A stretch of DNA of 64,000 bases from BQWY01 sp046351095 (GTDB taxonomy: Bacteria > Nitrospirota > Nitrospiria > Nitrospirales > Nitrospiraceae): contig JAXLZC010000001.1 of assembly GCA_046351095.1 (NCBI GenBank), positions 1,798,001 to 1,862,000 of the forward strand, given 5' to 3'. Of the stretch, positions 28,924-36,083 are shown piece by piece. Made by a program: the position numbers and the translations under genes. Position 1 is the first letter of the stretch; every line of letters starts with the position of its first letter. The notes below the pieces were generated by a model. It searched no databases. It was not told where the DNA came from and saw nothing but the letters and a program-made list of their open reading frames with translations.

Positions 28924-29174
28924 CATACCGCCTGCGGTATACCCACCGCGCCATCAAGGATATCGACGCACTTCCTTCGGATATTCGGGCTCGTATCGGC
29001 AAGACGTTACTGCGTTTCGAATCCAACCCGCTCAGGCATGCAGAGCCGCTCAAACAGTCTGACCTAGGCTCCTACCGATTTCGTATCGGCGACTACCGCG
29101 TGGTATTCGACCTCGACCACGACAATATCGTGATCCTCCGTGTTGGACATCGCCGAGAAATTTATCGACGATAA
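28920..29174 (+). CDS. RelE/ParE-superfamily toxin
   Basis: 84 residues starting with GTG inside the antitoxin stop. Typical motifs: TYRLRYTHRAIKDIDALP, LKQSDLGSYRFRIGDYRVVF, ILRVGHRREIYRR. RelE members cleave mRNA on the ribosome and ParE members poison gyrase; the basic C-terminal RVGHRREIYRR is the usual form of the mRNA-cleaving branch. The pair is most likely a stability or stress module. Confidence 0.85.
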   Translation: MTYRLRYTHRAIKDIDALPSDIRARIGKTLLRFESNPLRHAEPLKQSDLGSYRFRIGDYRVVFDLDHDNIVILRVGHRREIYRR

Positions 29175-29292
29175 GCCCCGCAGGCCCTCCCTCCATCGAC
29201 CGCGCACCTTCTATACACTCGTTCCACAACGACCTCGATCTCACGCACCTGCTTCAAACTGATTCGCCGGTTGAGGTATCGGGTAACTAGGG

Positions 29293-29341
29293 TTTGCCCG
29301 GATGGCGACTTGTTGCTAGTCGCAGTATGGTGATCGGGCAA
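29293..29341 (+). other. Structured 5' leader of the 29380 gene
   Basis: TTGCCCG (29294-29300) pairs with CGGGCAA (29335-29341), enclosing an inner stem CGACT/AGTCG (29306-29310 with 29318-29322) with a 7-base loop. It lies 39 bases before the ATG. It could be an RNA thermometer, a protein-binding leader or a terminator. It matches no riboswitch I know. Confidence 0.4.
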
Positions 29342-29379
29342 GCGAGGGCCTCACCACCATTTTTCATGAGGAGGATGCC

Positions 29380-29868
29380 ATGACTGGGAAAGCTGCATTT
29401 TCGGCTGACGAGTGGGCGACCTTGCGTGATACGCCGCATTTTGTGGCGGCCGCCGCGACCCTGGCGGGCAACAGCGGATTGGGTACGATCAAGGAAGGAT
29501 TTGCGACGGCGAAAAGTTTCGTCGAAGCGAGCAAAGCCGCAAACGGCCTTATCCGTGACCTCGCAGCACGAGAAGAATTAGAGCAGGCACAGGCGGCGAT
29601 CAAGTCGCAGGTGACGTTCACCGATCCGGAAGGCACGAAGGCGAAGCTCCGCGCCGAAGCCTTGGCGAAAAGCGCCGACGCAATGAAGCTGCTCGCCTCC
29701 AAAGGCGCGCCGGACGATACCGAAGCGTATAAACATTTCCTGATGCAGCTCGCCGACACCGTGACCCAGGCTGCAAAGGAAGGCGGATTCCTGGGCATCG
29801 GCGGCGAACGGGTGAGCGCCGACGAGCAGGCGTTCCTCAAGGAGCTCTCGTCGTCGCTTCAGGCATAG
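29380..29868 (+). CDS. Conserved hypothetical protein, helical, cytoplasmic
   Basis: 162 residues, GGAGGA before the ATG. All-helical and Ala-rich, without signal or Cys: FSADEWATLRDTPHFVAAAA, then KSFVEASKAANGLIRDLAAR, and a C-terminal half (ADTVTQAAKEGGFLGIGGER). The start FSADEWATL followed by a small-residue repeat resembles small stress-associated or TerB-like helical proteins, but I cannot name the family. The 261 bases that follow hold the nuo promoter. Confidence 0.6.
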   Translation: MTGKAAFSADEWATLRDTPHFVAAAATLAGNSGLGTIKEGFATAKSFVEASKAANGLIRDLAAREELEQAQAAIKSQVTFTDPEGTKAKLRAEALAKSADAMKLLASKGAPDDTEAYKHFLMQLADTVTQAAKEGGFLGIGGERVSADEQAFLKELSSSLQA

Positions 29869-30013
29869 GTCTATCGGTCCCAGCGACAATACTCCGGTTC
29901 TCACAGCGCGACCGCCGCTTCCTGCACCCTCTGCGGGAGGCGGCCTCGCTGCGCGCGCGACCCGGTCCATCGTTTCGCCTTCTCGCGAGGCACTTCTCCG
30001 CGTGCCGTTCGCA

Positions 30014-30043
30014 TTGACTTTTCAACTACTTCCCCCTTACTCT
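30014..30043 (+). promoter_or_regulatory. Promoter of the complex I operon
   Basis: TTGACT (30014-30019), then 17-18 bases, then TTACTC or TACTCT (30037-30043). It would start the RNA near 30050, leaving a leader of about 80 bases before the GTG at 30130. Confidence 0.5.
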
Positions 30044-30129
30044 AGGGCCCTTTTTTCCTGCGATTTTTGGGGAAGGGATTGGTGTCACCTGTAACGGCAC
30101 AGAACAGGCGACGGGGGGAGAGTTCTGAC

Positions 30130-31326
30130 GTGAATCCGGGTCACCCGGAATTGCTCGCCCTCATCTCCGACGAGATCGCCACGCACGGTCCGATGACCGT
30201 GGCGCGCTTCATGGACCTGGCGCTGTATCACCCCGATTGGGGTTATTACATGGGCCAAGGGACCTATGACGTTCGTCCACGCATCGGCTTCGCCGGCGAC
30301 TTCTACACCAGCTCCGACGTGCACCCGGTTGTCGGGTGGGCGCTGGCCGGACAACTCGACCAGATCGACCGCCTACTGACATCACCCGAGTCGATCACGG
30401 TCGTCGAAGTCGGCGCGGGCAAGGGACTGCTGGCTCGCGACATACTCTCCGCCTGTGAGACACGTTTCCCGTCGCTCTTCAGGCGCCTTCGATACGTGCT
30501 GATCGACCGAAGCCCTGCGCATCGTGCCATGCAACGCGAAACGCTCGCGCCCTGGCTTGATCGCACCGCGCCAGCTGCGCAGATTATCTGGCACGACGAC
30601 CTCAGCGACCTTCCGCAAAACAGCGTGACCGGCCTCGTCTTGTCGAACGAACTCGTCGACGCATTCCCCGTCCATCGTGTGCAGATGCTGAACGGCACAC
30701 TCGTTGAACATCGTATCGGCCTCACAGACGACCGCCTCACGGTCGAGACCGGCGCGCTCTCGACGCCTGCGCTCGCCGAGTATTTCCACCGCATCGGAGT
30801 GACACTCGCCGACGGCGCCATCGCCGACGTGAACCTGCAGGCCGCCGACTGGATCCAGACGGTCGCCTCCGTACTCCGACAGGGGTTCGTCATCACCATC
30901 GACTATGGACACTCGGCCAAGGATCTCTACGGATCGGAGCGACGCCAGGGAACGTTGCGCAGCTACTCGAAACATCGTGTCTCGGACAATCTCCTGGAAT
31001 CGGTCGGCCAACAGGATCTGACGAGCCACGTCGACTTTACGAATCTGGCCGCCGCCGGACGCGACGCCGGATTGACGGTCGCCGGCTTCACGAACCAAAT
31101 GAGTTTTTTGATGGGCCTAGGTATCGAAGCCTACTGTGCGACGCTACCGGACGATTCGCCGGAGCTGTTGTCCATCGGACACCTCCTGCGGCCGCACGGC
31201 ATGGGCACGACCTTTAAAGTGCTGGTGCACAGCAAGGGTATGCCGCACGCCACACTCGACGGCCTGCGCCTTACACCATTTTTCGAAGACAGCCTGGACC
31301 CGGCGCCGCAGCCGACGACGAACTAA
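30130..31326 (+). CDS. SAM-dependent methyltransferase, MidA/NDUFAF7 family
   Basis: 398 residues from the GTG at 30130 preceded by GGGGGAG. Typical family motifs: MTVARFMDLALYHPDWGYYM at the N-terminus, GDFYTSSDVHPVVGW, the SAM site VVEVGAGKGLLARDIL, LSNELVDAFPVHRV and VITIDYGHSAKDLYG. In mitochondria NDUFAF7 dimethylates an Arg of the 49-kDa (NuoD) subunit and is needed for complex I assembly. This gene ends 6 bases before nuoA, which suggests the same role in this bacterium. Confidence 0.88.
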   Translation: MNPGHPELLALISDEIATHGPMTVARFMDLALYHPDWGYYMGQGTYDVRPRIGFAGDFYTSSDVHPVVGWALAGQLDQIDRLLTSPESITVVEVGAGKGLLARDILSACETRFPSLFRRLRYVLIDRSPAHRAMQRETLAPWLDRTAPAAQIIWHDDLSDLPQNSVTGLVLSNELVDAFPVHRVQMLNGTLVEHRIGLTDDRLTVETGALSTPALAEYFHRIGVTLADGAIADVNLQAADWIQTVASVLRQGFVITIDYGHSAKDLYGSERRQGTLRSYSKHRVSDNLLESVGQQDLTSHVDFTNLAAAGRDAGLTVAGFTNQMSFLMGLGIEAYCATLPDDSPELLSIGHLLRPHGMGTTFKVLVHSKGMPHATLDGLRLTPFFEDSLDPAPQPTTN

Positions 31327-31332
31327 AGCACG

Positions 31333-31704
31333 ATGTCGAACGAAGCCGTCCCATTAAATTACATCCCCATCGTCCTGTTTATGATGGTGGCGTTCGTCTT
31401 CGGCGCGGTGTCGCTGATCGCGGGCTGGTTCGTGCGCCCGTCGAAGCCGTACAAGGCGAAGCTGATTCCGTACGAGAGCGGCAGCCCGCTCTTCCAAGAC
31501 GCGCGCGTGCAGTTCCCGATGCGGTACTACATCATCGCGATGCTGTTCGTGGTCTTCGACATCGAAGTGGTGTTCATGATCCCCTGGGCCGTCGCCTATC
31601 AAAAGCTCGGCTTGATCGGCCTGGTCGAAATGATCGTGTTCATCGCCATCTTGATCGTGGGGTTTTGGTACGCCTGGAAAAAGGGCGCGTTGGAGTGGGA
31701 CTAG
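31333..31704 (+). CDS. nuoA: NADH-quinone oxidoreductase subunit A
   Basis: 123 residues, three membrane helices. Conserved loop KLIPYESGSPLFQDARVQFP and MRYYIIAMLFVVFDIEVVFM. Part of the proton-pumping membrane arm near the quinone site. First structural gene of the operon. Confidence 0.96.
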   Translation: MSNEAVPLNYIPIVLFMMVAFVFGAVSLIAGWFVRPSKPYKAKLIPYESGSPLFQDARVQFPMRYYIIAMLFVVFDIEVVFMIPWAVAYQKLGLIGLVEMIVFIAILIVGFWYAWKKGALEWD

Positions 31705-31733
31705 GGCGCGTGTACGTAAAGGAGTGATCCGAC

Positions 31734-32213
31734 GTGAGCATGTTAGAGCGTCAGTTTGAGCCGAACATCATCACGACGAATATCGACGCGTTAGTCGGCT
31801 GGGCCCGCAAGTCGGCGCTATGGCCGATGACGTTCGGGTTGGCCTGTTGTGCCATCGAGATGATCGCCGCCGTGTCGGCGCGGTACGATATCGACCGCTT
31901 CGGCGCCGGGGTGTTCCGCGCGTCGCCGCGTCAGTCGGACTTGATGATCATCGCCGGAACCGTCACGCGCAAGATGGCGCCGGTCATCCGCCGTATTTAC
32001 GACCAGATGCCCGAGCCGCGCTACGTCATGTCGATGGGGTCCTGCGCCACGTCCGGGAACCATTACAACAGTTACAGCGTCGTCCAAGGCGTCGATCAAA
32101 TCATTCCGGTCGACGTGTACGTGCCCGGCTGTCCGCCGCGCCCGGAGGCGTTGCTCGATGGGTTGCTGAAGCTCCAAGAAAAGATTCAACGCGAAAAAGT
32201 GTTCGTGAAGTAG
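31734..32213 (+). CDS. nuoB: NADH-quinone oxidoreductase subunit B
   Basis: 159 residues, GTG start at 31734 with AAGGAG 9 bases upstream. Ligands of the terminal cluster N2 are present: the tandem Cys in GLACCAIEM, GSCATSG and VPGCPPRPEALL. It passes electrons to the quinone. Confidence 0.97.
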   Translation: MSMLERQFEPNIITTNIDALVGWARKSALWPMTFGLACCAIEMIAAVSARYDIDRFGAGVFRASPRQSDLMIIAGTVTRKMAPVIRRIYDQMPEPRYVMSMGSCATSGNHYNSYSVVQGVDQIIPVDVYVPGCPPRPEALLDGLLKLQEKIQREKVFVK

Positions 32214-32259
32214 ATCGACGATATCGTGCGGTTGTTGCACGCTGAGTGCTGAGCATCGA

Positions 32260-34101
32260 ATGCCGAATTCTACGCATCCCTTTCTCGAACGATTGAAGGC
32301 GCAGTTCCCCGACGCGATTGTCTCCGTCCAGGTGGACCAAGCGCGCGGCGAATTGATCGCGCGCGTCCAGGCGTCGCGTATCGCCGAGATCGGCCGTTTC
32401 CTGCGCGACGATCCGGCCCTGGCCTTCGATCACATCACGGACGTCTGCTCGGTGGATTACCCCGACGCGCCGGAGCGGTTCGAAGTCGTCTACCAACTGC
32501 TCTCGATCGCACACCGCATCCGTCTGCGCGTGAAGGCGCGTGTGACGGAAGACGATCCGTCGCTGCCGACCGTCACCCACATTTGGCGCGGCGCAGAATT
32601 TATGGAGCGCGAGGTCTACGACCTCATGGGGATCCGTTTCGTCGGCCACCCCGACTTACGCCGCATCTTGATGCCCGACGATTTCGACGAAGGCCATCCG
32701 CTGCGCAAAGACTTCCCCGCGGAAGGTCGCGGTTGGCGCGGCTCGTTTCCGTTTATTCCACGGCTGGACGAGCCGGAGATGGAATTGTCGCAGGAAGTGG
32801 ACGAAGCCGAGAAGCGCGTATTCCTCGCCGAGAGTTTCACGAACGGCGCGAAACCGACCGCGACGGCATCCGGCGCATCGCCATCGTCCAACGGCACCGC
32901 CGTCGCCGCCTCGCCGCCTGTCCCGTCGAACCGGCGCAAAGAAGAATTGTTGCTGAACATGGGGCCGCAGCACCCCAGTACCCACGGCGTGTTGCGTGTG
33001 GTGTTGGAACTGGACGGCGAACGGATCGTGAAGGCCACACCGGACTTGGGCTACCTGCACCGCGGCGTCGAGAAGCTGGCCGAAGGCCTCCATTATATGC
33101 AGGTCATTCCGCACACGGACCGGCTCGACTACGTGTGCTCGATGACCAACAACTACGCCTACGTCCGCACGGTCGAAAAATTGCTCGGCCTGAAAGTGCC
33201 CGAGCGCGCCGAATACGTCCGCACGATCGTTGCGGAAATCCAGCGCATCATCGGTCACCTATTCTGGCTCGGCACACAGGCGCTCGACATCGGCGCGATG
33301 ACCGTCTTCTTCTGGACGTTCCGCGAGCGCGAAGTCTTGCTCGACCTGTTCGAGAAACTCTGCGGCGCGCGCCTGACGTTGAACTATTTCCGTATCGGCG
33401 GCGTCGACAGCGACTTCACGCCCGATCTCGTGGCGCGGATGCGCGCGTTTTTGGAGACGTTCTACGAACACATCGCCGAGTACGACAGCTTGATCATGAA
33501 CAACCGCATCTGGATCGGCCGCACCAAGGACGTGGCGGTGATCTCGGCGGAAGACGCGATCAACTTCGGCCTCACCGGCCCCACGTTGCGCGGCTCGGGC
33601 GTCGACTACGACGTGCGCAAGATCGAACCCTACGGCGCCTACGACAAGGTGGAGTGGGACGTTCCCGTCGGCAAAAACGGCGACACGTACGACCGCTACT
33701 GGATTCGGATGGAGGAGATGCGCCAGAGCTGCCGCATCGTCCGCCAGTGTTTGGATCAGATGCCGGACGGACCGATCATGGGCGACGCGCCGAAGATCAT
33801 TCCGCCGCCCAAGGCGCACATCATGCGCGACATGGAAAGCCTGATTCACCACTTCATTATTTTCACGCAGGGGTTCAAGCCGCCGAAGGGCGAGACCTAT
33901 TGCGCGACGGAAGTGCCGAAGGGCGAGTTGGGATTTTTTATCGTCAGCGACGGCAGCCCGCGGCCCTATCGCATGAAGATCCGCGCCCCGTCGTTCGTGC
34001 ACATGGGCGCGTTCGACCACATGGCGCGCGGATATTTGATTTCGGACATCATCACGATCTTCGGCTCGTACGACATCGTGATGGGCGAGTGCGACAGATA
34101 A
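32260..34101 (+). CDS. nuoCD: NADH-quinone oxidoreductase fused subunit C/D
   Basis: 613 residues. Residues 1-200 are the 30-kDa (NuoC) domain, with HIWRGAEFMEREVYDLMGI and DFPAEGRGWRGSFPFIPR. A Ser/Ala/Pro linker (about 200-225) joins it to the 49-kDa (NuoD) domain, with MGPQHPSTHGVLRVVLELDG, HRGVEKLAEG, HTDRLDYVCSM and a C-terminus ending DIVMGECDR. It forms the quinone-binding cavity with NuoB. The C/D fusion is as in E. coli; many other phyla have separate genes. Confidence 0.97.
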   Translation: MPNSTHPFLERLKAQFPDAIVSVQVDQARGELIARVQASRIAEIGRFLRDDPALAFDHITDVCSVDYPDAPERFEVVYQLLSIAHRIRLRVKARVTEDDPSLPTVTHIWRGAEFMEREVYDLMGIRFVGHPDLRRILMPDDFDEGHPLRKDFPAEGRGWRGSFPFIPRLDEPEMELSQEVDEAEKRVFLAESFTNGAKPTATASGASPSSNGTAVAASPPVPSNRRKEELLLNMGPQHPSTHGVLRVVLELDGERIVKATPDLGYLHRGVEKLAEGLHYMQVIPHTDRLDYVCSMTNNYAYVRTVEKLLGLKVPERAEYVRTIVAEIQRIIGHLFWLGTQALDIGAMTVFFWTFREREVLLDLFEKLCGARLTLNYFRIGGVDSDFTPDLVARMRAFLETFYEHIAEYDSLIMNNRIWIGRTKDVAVISAEDAINFGLTGPTLRGSGVDYDVRKIEPYGAYDKVEWDVPVGKNGDTYDRYWIRMEEMRQSCRIVRQCLDQMPDGPIMGDAPKIIPPPKAHIMRDMESLIHHFIIFTQGFKPPKGETYCATEVPKGELGFFIVSDGSPRPYRMKIRAPSFVHMGAFDHMARGYLISDIITIFGSYDIVMGECDR

Positions 34102-34202
34102 TGCGTAATGATGAATGTTGAGTGTTGAATGAGACGCCTCCGGACCGAACAGCTCCGGACAGTCACCATTCACCATTGACCATTCAACATGTGAAAGACG
34201 GC
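34102..34202. repeat. Short-repeat intergenic segment
   Basis: Between nuoCD and nuoE. It holds TTGA-type repeats (ATGAATGTTGAGTGTTGAAT) facing CATTCACCATTGACCATTC, so the two ends can pair, with a further CTCCGGAC repeat in between. Similar short motifs occur before nuoCD (32222-32259) and before dapF (about 49450-49490). These look like genome-typical intergenic repeats. Confidence 0.5.
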
Positions 34203-34733
34203 ATGCTGAAAGAGAAATACAAAGCGGAGATCGACGACATCCTGAGTCGCTATCCGATCAAACGGTCGGCGCTGTTGCCGTTGCTGTATTTGGCGCAAGG
34301 CGAGGAAGGCTACGTCTCGGAAGCGGCGATGAAAGAAATCGCCGGCATCCTGCGGCTCACACCGCCGCAGGTCTACGAGACCGCCACCTTCTATACGATG
34401 TTCAACCTGAAGCCGCTGGGCAAATTCCACATTCAGGTGTGCAAGTCGCTGATGTGCGCCCTGGTCGGCTCGGACACCGTCTTAGGGTGGATGAAAACGA
34501 AGCTCGGCATCGGCCCCGGCGAAACCACGGCCGACAAACTGTTCAGCGTCAGCGCGGTGGAATGCCTTGGCGCCTGCGGGACCGGGCCGATGATGCAGAT
34601 CAACGACGACTACTACGAGCGGCTCACGGAAGAGAAGGTCGACCGCATCTTGTCGGACCTTCGGCGCGACGGGCAGTCGTCGCTGAGGAGCGGTCCCTTT
34701 ATGTGGCCGGAGCCCGCGCAGCGTTCGCAATAA
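34203..34733 (+). CDS. nuoE: NADH-quinone oxidoreductase subunit E
   Basis: 176 residues from the ATG at 34203; the frame extends upstream into the intergenic repeats without signs of coding. Binds the [2Fe-2S] cluster N1a: Cys in IQVCKSLMCAL and VECLGACGTGP. Together with NuoF it forms the NADH-oxidising tip. Confidence 0.95.
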   Translation: MLKEKYKAEIDDILSRYPIKRSALLPLLYLAQGEEGYVSEAAMKEIAGILRLTPPQVYETATFYTMFNLKPLGKFHIQVCKSLMCALVGSDTVLGWMKTKLGIGPGETTADKLFSVSAVECLGACGTGPMMQINDDYYERLTEEKVDRILSDLRRDGQSSLRSGPFMWPEPAQRSQ

Positions 34734-34760
34734 CGACCGACGACACACGACCGATACGTC

Positions 34761-36068
34761 ATGGCGAAGCACGAACTGGTCTTACTCAAAAATATGTCCC
34801 AGCCGAGGTACACCGGCACCCTCGCCGAGTACGAAGCGACCGGCGGCTACCAAGCCTTGCGCAAAATCCTGGGCAAGATCGCTCCGGCGGATGTGACGGC
34901 CACCGTCACCAAGTCCGGCCTCCGTGGGCGCGGCGGCGCCGGCTTCCCGACCGGCATCAAATGGGGATTTTTGCCGAAGGACTACCGCGGCCCGAAGTAC
35001 CTCTGTTGCAACGCGGACGAAAGCGAACCGGGCACGTTCAAAGACCGGCAGCTCATGGAGCGCGACCCGCATCAGGTACTCGAAGGCATCGCCATCGCCT
35101 GCTACGCGATCGGCTGCGAGACCGCCTACATTTATATCCGCGGCGAATTCACGCTCGGCGCCAAGATCCTGAACCGCGCCATCCAGGACGCGCGCGCCGC
35201 CGGCCACCTCGGCACCAACATTTACGGCAGCGGCATCAATTGTACTATCCATGTCCATCGCGGCGCCGGCGCCTATATCTGCGGCGAAGAAACCGCGCTG
35301 CTCGAATCGCTCGAAGGCAAACGCGGTCTGCCGCGCGTGAAGCCGCCGTTCCCCGCGACGCATGGCCTGTACGGTAAACCGACCGTCGTCAACAACGTCG
35401 AGACGCTCGCGAACCTGCCGCATATTTTGACGCGCGGGCCCGAGTGGTTCGCGTCCATCGGGTCGCCGCCGAAAAGCACCGGCACCCGCGTCTTCTGCGT
35501 GAGCGGCCATGTGAAACGCCCCGGCAACTACGAAGTACCGATGGGGATCACCGCGCGGGAACTCATTTACGAACATGCGGGCGGCATGCGCGGCGACAAG
35601 CATTTGAAGGCGTTTATTCCGGGCGGCGCCTCGGCGCCATTTCTCACGCCGACGCATTTGGACGTGAAACTGGATTTCGAATCGGTCGCGCAGGCCGGCT
35701 CCATGCTCGGCTCCGGCGGCGTCACGGTGATGGAAGAAGGCACGCCGATGGTCTGGGCGGCGCTCCGCCTGATGGAATTTTTCCACCATGAGTCTTGCGG
35801 CAAATGCAGTCCCTGCCGCGAAGGCAGCGCCTGGTTGACGCAAACGCTCAAACGGATTTGGAACAAACAGGGGCGCCCCGAAGACCTTGAAACACTGCCC
35901 GATCTGTGTAAGAACATCGCGGGCCGAACGGTCTGCGCCTTCGGCGATGCCGAGGTGTCGCCGATCCTCAGCACGTTGAAATATTGGCGCGCCGAATACG
36001 AAGAATTAATCCGCGAATCGACCGCGAGCCCGGCCAAATCGTTACCGATGGCCGGCGCACGGATGTAG
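34761..36068 (+). CDS. nuoF: NADH-quinone oxidoreductase subunit F (NADH and FMN binding)
   Basis: 435 residues. The FMN/NADH site motifs GLRGRGGAGFPTGIKW and CCNADESEPGTFKDR, then GAGAYICGEETALLESLEG, and the N3 [4Fe-4S] ligands in ESCGKCSPCREG plus a later Cys (GRTVCAFGD). It oxidises NADH and feeds the iron-sulfur chain. Confidence 0.97.
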   Translation: MAKHELVLLKNMSQPRYTGTLAEYEATGGYQALRKILGKIAPADVTATVTKSGLRGRGGAGFPTGIKWGFLPKDYRGPKYLCCNADESEPGTFKDRQLMERDPHQVLEGIAIACYAIGCETAYIYIRGEFTLGAKILNRAIQDARAAGHLGTNIYGSGINCTIHVHRGAGAYICGEETALLESLEGKRGLPRVKPPFPATHGLYGKPTVVNNVETLANLPHILTRGPEWFASIGSPPKSTGTRVFCVSGHVKRPGNYEVPMGITARELIYEHAGGMRGDKHLKAFIPGGASAPFLTPTHLDVKLDFESVAQAGSMLGSGGVTVMEEGTPMVWAALRLMEFFHHESCGKCSPCREGSAWLTQTLKRIWNKQGRPEDLETLPDLCKNIAGRTVCAFGDAEVSPILSTLKYWRAEYEELIRESTASPAKSLPMAGARM

Positions 36069-36083
36069 CCCGTTGACGTAATT

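Noticed and set aside
32583..34121. 512-residue frame overlapping nuoCD on the same strand
   Set aside because: Arg-rich alternative frame of a well-supported gene.
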